Below are positions 51,813 to 57,268 of a stretch of DNA of 57,268 bases, piece by piece. The position numbers were made by a program, and so were the translations under genes. Within the stretch, counting starts at the first letter, position 1, and the number at the start of each line of letters is the position of its first letter. This stretch comes from Candidatus Methylomirabilota bacterium (GTDB lineage Bacteria; Methylomirabilota; Methylomirabilia; Rokubacteriales; CSP1-6), in contig DASTFB010000012.1 in NCBI GenBank assembly GCA_035709005.1, positions 1 through 57,268 of the forward strand. The letters are read 5' to 3'. Under the pieces are notes generated by a model. That model saw only the letters and a program-made list of their open reading frames with translations. It searched no databases and had not been told where the DNA came from.

Positions 51813-54053
51813 TTACATCCGGTCGTCGGGCAGGCCCTCGCGTTCCACCGCGGGCCGGGCAACCCGGGCCAGCTCGCTGAGCAACCGGCCAGCCCAGCGA
51901 TAGATGTTCTGCTCGTGGACCTGAGCGCGCAGGCGGGCCATGCGCGCCTTGCGCTCGCTCTCCGGCATCTCGAGCGCGCGGCGGATGGCGGCGGCCGTGT
52001 CCTCGATGTCGTAGGGGTTCACCAGGAGCGCGTCGACCAGCTCCCGGGAGGCGCCGGTGAACCGGCTGAGGATCAGCACCCCATCGTCGTCGTCCCGAGC
52101 GGCGACGTACTCCTTGGCGACGAGATTCATCCCGTCGTGCAGCGCGGTCACCATGCAGAAGTCGGCCGCCCGGTAGAAGGCCCGGATCTCCCGATGGTCG
52201 TGATGCCGCTCACGGTAGACGATGGGGCGCCAGCCCCGCTCGCCGATCTCATCGTTGATGGCCCGCACGATGGCGCGGGTCTCTTCCTGCAGGGCGTGGT
52301 AGCGCGCGATCCGCGTCCGGCTCGGGGAGGCGATCTGCACGAACACCAGCCGCCGGCGGTACTCCGGCCACCGCTCGAAGAAGCGCCGCACGGCCCTGAG
52401 ACGCTCGGGCAATCCCTTCGTGTAATCGATGCGGTCCACCCCCACGCCCAGGAACTCGGCGGACACCCCCAGCTCGGCCATGACCGCAGGCCGGGGAATG
52501 GGCAGCCCCTCGTGGGGGCTGTCGGTGGCCACGCTGATCGGGAAGGGCAGCACGTGAGTCGTGTGCTGGCCGCGCACGACCGTGAAGTGATCCCATTCCA
52601 CGCGGCCCTCGATGGCTCGCTCGACGGTCTCCAGGAAGTTGTTGCAGTGGAACTGGGTGTGGAAGCCGATCAAGTCGGCACCCAACATCCCCAGGAGGAT
52701 CTCCTCCTGCCACGGACAGATCCCGAACGCCTCGACGTTGGGCCAGGGAATGTGCCAGAACAGCGCGACACGGGCGTCCGGGCGCTCGCGCTTGATCATC
52801 AAGGGCAGCGCGGCGAAGTGGTAGTCCTGGACGAGAACCGTGGGTGCCTCGGTCTTCTCCATCTCTTCGAGCAGCGTGTCCGCGAACTTCTGGTTGACGG
52901 CGCGGTAGTGCTCCCAGTCGTCGGCCCGGAACCGCGGGCGCTCGTGCACGATGTGGCAGAGCGGCCACAGCCCCTCGTTGGCGAAGCCGTAGTAGTACCC
53001 GGCTTCTTCCTCGGGGGTGAGCCAGACTCGCCGCAGCGTGTATGTGGGGTCGTCGAAGGGGAGGCCGATGCGCTGCCCGACGGCCCGGTCGGCATCGCCG
53101 CTGCCGTGGGCGACCCAGACACCTCCGCACGCGAGCATGATCGGCTCCAGGGCCGAGACCAAACCACTGGCCGGCTGCAGCTGCCGCACCGTCTTGCCGT
53201 CGATGATATGGGTGACCGGCTCGCGGTTGGACACCACGAAGATCGGGTGCCCCCCGAAGCGCATCTGGACGAACTGCTTCAGGCGCTCCTCCGTCCATAC
53301 CGTCTCGCCGAGGAGTCTCAGCCGGGCTTCTTGCTCGGCCGCCGAGCGGGCCCGGGACAGCGAGCGAGCCAGGCCGGTGACCTCGCCGGCCAGATGGCCG
53401 AACAGGCTGGCGTCGGCATCGGGCGGCGGCACGACCGGTTGCCCGGCTTTCAGTTGCTTCGTCCACTCGGCGATCCGTGCGATGGGGCGGGTCACCGTCC
53501 ACCGGACGAGCAGCCAGGTGATGCCCGTCAAGAGGAGGACGAGCACCCCCAGGCGGACGGCCGAGCGTCGCCAGAGGCTCCATTCCTGCGTCTCGAGGAC
53601 GGCGGCGTCGAGGAGGACGGCGACAGCGCCCACGACCTGGTCGTCGCGCTCCAGCGGCACCGCCCACACCAGCCGGGACAGGCCCCCCACGCTGCGGAAG
53701 TCGCGCGTGCTCCCCCGCGAGCGCATGGCGTCGGAGATGATGGGCGACAGCGGGGGCAGATGCGGCTTGACCTCGGACGTGGCGTCGATGACGCTGCCGA
53801 ACTGGTCGTAGATGGCAATGGCCCGGTCCGGTCGGCCGAACCGCTTGAGGATGCGGTCGTAGCCGCCCCGAGCCTGCCGGGCGACCAGCGGCTCGGCGGC
53901 CTCTCGGACGGCGTCGGCGGCGAGGGCGGCGCGGCGGCCCAGATCCTGGACCAGACGCTTGCGCTCCTGGCGCACCTCCAGATAGGTGAAGAGCACGGTC
54001 ACGATGAGCGTGACCAGGCCGATAGCGCCGAGCAGTCGCAGGAGAAACCGCAT
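51813..54053 (-). CDS. otsA: Membrane-anchored sensor/HAMP - trehalose-6-phosphate synthase (GT20) fusion
   Basis: 746 residues. N-terminal helix 1 (about 4-24), an extracytoplasmic region of about 140 residues ([39 protein letters not shown], like a sensor domain), helix 2 (about 167-185), a HAMP linker starting [20 protein letters not shown], a short helical connector, then a complete GT20 domain from about 270: [54 protein letters not shown] and [13 protein letters not shown]. It would join UDP- or GDP-glucose and glucose-6-phosphate to trehalose-6-phosphate. Tying that activity to a membrane sensor suggests direct control by an external signal such as osmotic stress. No trehalose-phosphatase (otsB) is in the window. 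Confidence 0.9.
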   Translation of the reverse strand: MRFLLRLLGAIGLVTLIVTVLFTYLEVRQERKRLVQDLGRRAALAADAVREAAEPLVARQARGGYDRILKRFGRPDRAIAIYDQFGSVIDATSEVKPHLPPLSPIISDAMRSRGSTRDFRSVGGLSRLVWAVPLERDDQVVGAVAVLLDAAVLETQEWSLWRRSAVRLGVLVLLLTGITWLLVRWTVTRPIARIAEWTKQLKAGQPVVPPPDADASLFGHLAGEVTGLARSLSRARSAAEQEARLRLLGETVWTEERLKQFVQMRFGGHPIFVVSNREPVTHIIDGKTVRQLQPASGLVSALEPIMLACGGVWVAHGSGDADRAVGQRIGLPFDDPTYTLRRVWLTPEEEAGYYYGFANEGLWPLCHIVHERPRFRADDWEHYRAVNQKFADTLLEEMEKTEAPTVLVQDYHFAALPLMIKRERPDARVALFWHIPWPNVEAFGICPWQEEILLGMLGADLIGFHTQFHCNNFLETVERAIEGRVEWDHFTVVRGQHTTHVLPFPISVATDSPHEGLPIPRPAVMAELGVSAEFLGVGVDRIDYTKGLPERLRAVRRFFERWPEYRRRLVFVQIASPSRTRIARYHALQEETRAIVRAINDEIGERGWRPIVYRERHHDHREIRAFYRAADFCMVTALHDGMNLVAKEYVAARDDDDGVLILSRFTGASRELVDALLVNPYDIEDTAAAIRRALEMPESERKARMARLRAQVHEQNIYRWAGRLLSELARVARPAVEREGLPDDRM

Positions 54054-54089
54054 GCTCAGATCCGACGGCTCCGGAGTGTCCTCATCGCG

Positions 54090-55325
54090 TCACGCACCGA
54101 ACTTGGCGAGCCTCAGCGCGTTGGCCATGATCAGGGGCATGAGGTGCTGCGCAGCCAGCACCCCCAGGCTGCCTGCCGCGCAGGCGCGCTCCGAGAAGGC
54201 ACCGACGGGGTCGGCCCCGCAGTAGCGGCTCCACAGCACCACGGGCACGGGTTGCCAGCCGTGACCGGCCAGGACGGCGGGGCTGGCATGGTCGCCGGTG
54301 ACGGTCAACACGTCGGGCCCCAGCCGCTCGATCTCAGGCAGGTAGCCGTCCAGCCGCTCCAGCGCCGCGACCTTGGCCGTGAAATCTCCGTCCTCACCCG
54401 CCTTGTCGGTGTCCTTGTAATGCAGGAAGACGAAATCGTACGTCTCCCAGTGCTGGCGCAGGGTCTCCACCTCATCGGCGAACGTGGCCCCCGTCTTCAG
54501 CACCTCCATGCCGACCAGCCTGGCCAGCCCCCGGTACATCGGGTACGCGGCGATCGCGGCCGCTCGGAGCCGGAACACGTCGGGAAACCGCGGGAGGTCG
54601 GGCCGCCGATCGAAGCCCCGGAGCAGGACCATGTTGGCGGGGGCGGCATCGCTCAGCAGGCGGCGGGCCTGCTCCACGAATGCGTTGACCAGCCCGGCCG
54701 TCCGCTCCGCCGCGGGATCCAGGGCGCGCGCGGGCAGCGGCGGTTTGCCCAGCGCCTGAGGGTCGGTCTCGCTCAGGCTGCCGCTCAGGCCGACGCCCCG
54801 GAGCACCAGGACGAATCGATGCTCCTTCACGGGCTCGACGAACAACTCGACCCCTGGCAGCTGGATGGCCCTCAGGCGCTCGGTGAGCCGGGTGCAGACC
54901 TCGGTGGAGATGCGACCGGCCCGTCGATCGGTGATCAGCCCGTCGGCGTCGACGGTGCAGAAGTTGCCGCGGGCGGCGACATCCCCGGGCCTGAGGTCGA
55001 ACTCGATCCCCAGCGCTTCGAGCACACCTCGGCCCACCCGGTAGGCGAGCGGGTCATATCCGAACAACCCCAGATGACCCGGCCCGCTGCCCGGCGTGAT
55101 CCCGGGCGCCACGTGGCGGATCAGGCCGCAGGCCCCGCGCCCGGCCAGCGCCGTCAGGTTCGGAATCCGCGCCGTCTCCAGCTCCGATCGCCCCGTATCG
55201 GGATGGGGAAGCCCGCCCAGCCCGTCGAGGGAAAGGAGCAGGATCTTCGTATCGCCTGGGATGACCAGGTCGTTGAGCAGGTCCAGCACCTGCCCAGTGT
55301 ACCGCGAGAAGGCCGCGCCGGGCAT
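54090..55325 (-). CDS. apgM: 2,3-bisphosphoglycerate-independent phosphoglycerate mutase, archaeal (ApgM) type
   Basis: 411 residues from ATG 55325; GTG 55289, just before LDLLNDLV, is an alternative since the family usually begins near there and the upstream sequence has no clear ribosome site. Metal and catalytic motifs of the alkaline-phosphatase superfamily: LLLSLDGLGGLPHPDTG at the start, APGITPGSGPGHLGLFGYDP with the catalytic Ser region, FVFLHYKDTDKAGEDGDF and TVTGDHASP near the end. It interconverts 3- and 2-phosphoglycerate in glycolysis and gluconeogenesis. It follows the divergently placed FAH-family gene and precedes the HAMP-OtsA gene by 36 bases in the same direction. Confidence 0.92.
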   Translation of the reverse strand: MPGAAFSRYTGQVLDLLNDLVIPGDTKILLLSLDGLGGLPHPDTGRSELETARIPNLTALAGRGACGLIRHVAPGITPGSGPGHLGLFGYDPLAYRVGRGVLEALGIEFDLRPGDVAARGNFCTVDADGLITDRRAGRISTEVCTRLTERLRAIQLPGVELFVEPVKEHRFVLVLRGVGLSGSLSETDPQALGKPPLPARALDPAAERTAGLVNAFVEQARRLLSDAAPANMVLLRGFDRRPDLPRFPDVFRLRAAAIAAYPMYRGLARLVGMEVLKTGATFADEVETLRQHWETYDFVFLHYKDTDKAGEDGDFTAKVAALERLDGYLPEIERLGPDVLTVTGDHASPAVLAGHGWQPVPVVLWSRYCGADPVGAFSERACAAGSLGVLAAQHLMPLIMANALRLAKFGA

Positions 55326-55461
55326 GGTGGGGGGGAGGGAGTGGGTGGGGGTGGCGAGACCACGCCGTTGGAGTCCATCTGACCGGTGGCGGCTGGGCTC
55401 CATCTCACCGGCGGCGGCCGTCCGTCCGACGATGGGAAACGGCTCTCGCCACCCCGGCTGG

Positions 55462-56364
55462 CTAGGCGTCTTTGACGGGGTTCTCGAGGGTGCCCAGGCC
55501 GGTGATCTCCAGCTTGCAGACGTCGCCCGGCTGCAGGAAGACCGGCGGCTTGCGGGCGAAGCCCACTCCGGGAGGCGTGCCGGTAGCGATCAGGTCGCCG
55601 GGGCCGAGCGTCATGATGCCCGAGAGATAGCTGACCAGATAGCGCACGTCGAAGATGAACGTCTTGGTGTTGCCGTTCTGCATCAGGTTGCCGTTCACCC
55701 ACAGCTTGAGGTCGAGCACGTGGGGATCGGCGATCTCGCTACGGTCGGCGATGTAGGGGCCGACGGGGGCGAAGGTGTCGGCGATCTTTCCCGCCGCCCA
55801 CTGGCTGGTGATGAACTGAAAGTCGCGCGCGCTCACGTCGTTGATGTTGGTGTAGCCCCAGACGTAGTCCAGCGCGCGCTCTCGCGGCACATGCCGCGCC
55901 GTCCGCCCGATGACGACGCCCAGCTCCACCTCCCAGTCGAGCTGCTTCGACCCGCGCGGACGAAGGATCGGCTCGCCGGGGTCCAGGAGCGTGTTGTTCC
56001 ACTTGGGGAAGATGGGCGGCTCCTTGGGAATCGGCTGGCCGGCCTCCTCGGCGTGATCCCGATAGTTCAGCCCGATGCAGATGAACTTGCCGGGGTCGGC
56101 GATCGGGGCGTGCAGGCGGGCCTCGCGTCGGGACACGGTGACCCGTTCGGTGATGGACGCCACCGCGTCCTGCGAGGCCGCTCCGCCTTCGAGGAAGGCG
56201 CGCGTGCTCGCGGGGACGAGGGCCGCGGCGATCTCCTGACTACGTCCGACCCCCTTCTTGGCCAGGGTGGCCGCCACGCTCGACTGGAGGTCGACGATGC
56301 GGTCGTTTTCGAGCGCGCCGATGCGCGGGGACTGCCCGTTGACGGAGAAGCGGACCAGCTTCAT
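55462..56364 (-). CDS. Fumarylacetoacetate hydrolase (FAH) family protein
   Basis: 300 residues; ATG 56364 with CCGGAGGGCA upstream. The FAH C-terminal domain starts at ICIGLNYRDHAEEAG and has metal ligands E145-x-E147 in LDWEVELGVVIG and D176 in NINDVSARD, then TGTPPGVGFARKP. It would hydrolyse or decarboxylate a 2-keto acid, as in homogentisate, hydroxyphenylacetate or meta-cleavage pathways. It stands alone and is divergent from the small secreted protein gene at 56489. Confidence 0.92.
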   Translation of the reverse strand: MKLVRFSVNGQSPRIGALENDRIVDLQSSVAATLAKKGVGRSQEIAAALVPASTRAFLEGGAASQDAVASITERVTVSRREARLHAPIADPGKFICIGLNYRDHAEEAGQPIPKEPPIFPKWNNTLLDPGEPILRPRGSKQLDWEVELGVVIGRTARHVPRERALDYVWGYTNINDVSARDFQFITSQWAAGKIADTFAPVGPYIADRSEIADPHVLDLKLWVNGNLMQNGNTKTFIFDVRYLVSYLSGIMTLGPGDLIATGTPPGVGFARKPPVFLQPGDVCKLEITGLGTLENPVKDA

Positions 56365-56488
56365 CTAAGTGCCCTCCGGGAAAGGATGTAGGGGGATTAT
56401 ATAGCCGCTCCACGATTTCCGTGGGTGGGCGGCCGGTCGGGCGGGGATAATGGTTGGCGTCGGAGACCCGAGACAAGGGGGGCGCAGG

Positions 56489-56863
56489 ATGAGGCTTCGC
56501 GTGGTGGCCGCGTGCGTGGCGGTCGCGCTGTCCGTGACGGTGCCGCTCCAGCCTCTGCTGGCGCAAGCTCAGCAGACGTCGTCCAGGGCCGTCAAACGGA
56601 ATACGGATGGGTACGACGTGGGCGCGGCCATCATGACGGTGGTGGGCGCTCCGCTCAAGGGTGCCGTCTGCCTGCTCGGCGGCGTGGCCGGGGGCACGCT
56701 CTTCCTCGTCACGTTCGGCAGTGCGGACCGCGCGTCGGCGGCCGTGGTGCGGGAGGGCTGTGACCAGCGTTGGGTCGTTCGCGGGGACGATATCCGGCCC
56801 GATCCGTATCAGCCCTCCCGGGCGCTGCTGCTGGATCCCGACCCGCAGGCCGGGCAGAGGTAG
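56489..56863 (+). CDS. Small secreted or membrane-associated protein, unknown
   Basis: 124 residues from ATG 56489 (GGGGGGCGCAGG upstream). Signal peptide MRLRVVAACVAVALSVTV then LLAQAQ. A glycine-rich hydrophobic segment follows, AAIMTVVGAPLKGAVCLLGG, which could form one membrane helix, then a polar tail with two cysteines (VCLL and EGCDQRW). It resembles small multidrug- or envelope-associated proteins only in general character; no named family recognised. Confidence 0.6.
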   Translation: MRLRVVAACVAVALSVTVPLQPLLAQAQQTSSRAVKRNTDGYDVGAAIMTVVGAPLKGAVCLLGGVAGGTLFLVTFGSADRASAAVVREGCDQRWVVRGDDIRPDPYQPSRALLLDPDPQAGQR

Positions 56864-57201
56864 ATACTCGACCTCCTTTCCGGCGCGGCTGGCTGGTCCT
56901 GGCCGCGCTCTTCGCCGCCCTGCTCGTCGCCTTCGCCGTCGGCATCTGGGGCACGATCCTGCGTCCGGCCGCGTACGAAGTGCGCGGCGAGCTCGTCGCC
57001 CGGCCGTCCGCCGGACTGATCCTGGTCCGGCACGATCCCATCCCCGCGCTGGGCATGGAAGCCATGGAGCTGATGGCCATCGACGCCGACCCGGCGCTCC
57101 TTGACACCAGCGGCGCTCGCGTGGGCGACCGCGTGCGCCTGGCCGTCCGGCCCGTCGATGATCGGCTGATCCTCATCCGGATCGAGCGGCTGCCAGATTA
57201 G
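56770..57201 (+). CDS. Membrane-anchored CusF-like copper-binding domain protein (start uncertain)
   Basis: The frame is open from a TTG at 56770 to a TAG at 57201. The recognisable protein is the last ~110 residues: RRGWLVLAALFAALLVAFAV (a membrane anchor), then YEVRGELVARPSAGLILVRH, DPIPALGMEAMELM and VGDRVRLAVRPVDDRLILIR. This matches the periplasmic CusF/PF11604 barrel, where a His and Met residues bind Cu(I); the usual Trp of KWPAMTM is Met here. The only start codon in frame before the anchor is the TTG, overlapping the previous gene by 94 bases, so the annotated start is doubtful. Confidence 0.6.
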   Translation: MGRSRGRYPARSVSALPGAAAGSRPAGRAEVDTRPPFRRGWLVLAALFAALLVAFAVGIWGTILRPAAYEVRGELVARPSAGLILVRHDPIPALGMEAMELMAIDADPALLDTSGARVGDRVRLAVRPVDDRLILIRIERLPD

Positions 57202-57214
57202 TGTGTGACAGGCG

Positions 57215-57237
57215 CAATCGAGCCTCTGGCTCGATTG
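57215..57237. terminator. Perfect 10-base hairpin after the CusF-like gene
   Basis: CAATCGAGCC-TCT-GGCTCGATTG, fully complementary with a 3-base loop, 13 bases after the stop. The downstream tract is C-rich rather than T-rich, so it is terminator-like but not canonical. Confidence 0.45.
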
Positions 57238-57268
57238 ACCCCCGAAAATGGGGGGAATGGGGGGCCAT

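Overview
The window is strongly GC-rich, gene-dense DNA that looks like the chromosome of a free-living soil or sediment bacterium. The gene repertoire is the kind often seen in uncultured GC-rich soil lineages such as Candidatus Rokubacteria/Methylomirabilota: many orphan solute-binding proteins, UbiD-type decarboxylases, several CoxL/XdhB-like molybdenum hydroxylases, Rieske oxygenases, amidohydrolases, and TRAP and tripartite tricarboxylate transporters. The taxonomic placement is inference from gene content only; no rRNA or single-copy phylogenetic marker was seen. No tRNA, CRISPR array, insertion sequence or phage gene was recognised.

Layout. 1-878: 5' part of a type III-like restriction helicase. 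938-7264: an amidohydrolase/D-aminoacylase pair, a decayed peptide-binding-protein gene, a Rieske dioxygenase alpha/beta pair and a beta-hydroxyacid dehydrogenase. 7261-8030: a Phd/PIN toxin-antitoxin operon with a readable promoter, then a methyltransferase remnant. 8697-11607: an orphan molybdenum hydroxylase and a DUF1080 lipoprotein. 11659-18331: an unusual tract in which nearly everything lies on the minus strand, four genes are broken, and three sequences fold like integron attC recombination sites (14119-14220, 16085-16142, 17240-17296). I read this as a gene-cassette array without an integrase. Its cassettes are two ABC_sub_bind proteins, a DUF6883/DUF4926 pair with decayed neighbours, and perhaps a flavin oxidoreductase.

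18756-32874: catabolic operons. They comprise UbiD decarboxylase + molybdenum hydroxylase + flavin-dependent oxidoreductase; an MBL hydrolase with the two aconitase-X subunits and a Uma2 nuclease on the opposite strand; and a FAD/2Fe-2S/Mo/Mo operon with two catalytic subunits in tandem. 33100-42913: a degenerate HtrA-like protein, an NMT1-type binding protein, a TRAP permease with a TAXI binding protein, an isochorismatase, and divergently a full TctC-TctB-TctA set with a coupled polysaccharide-deacetylase-fold hydrolase. 42901-57201: MFS exporter, second Rieske oxygenase, NtrC-type regulator with coupled cupin, lipid-type methyltransferase, MgtE, an aspartase/fumarase-family lyase, a tiny LIM-like zinc protein, a membrane-anchored HAMP-trehalose-6-phosphate synthase fusion, ApgM phosphoglycerate mutase, FAH-family hydrolase and two small secreted or membrane proteins.

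How it works together. The dominant theme is uptake and oxidation of organic and aromatic acids: binding proteins and TRAP/TTT transporters bring acids in; Rieske oxygenases, molybdenum hydroxylases, UbiD, FAH-family and amidohydrolase enzymes process them. Four-base ATGA/GTGA overlaps join many adjacent genes (4915, 7683, 15698, 24879, 27756, 28244, 30532, 37161, 39994, 41999, 47100), so translational coupling is the local rule and helped to decide several GTG starts.
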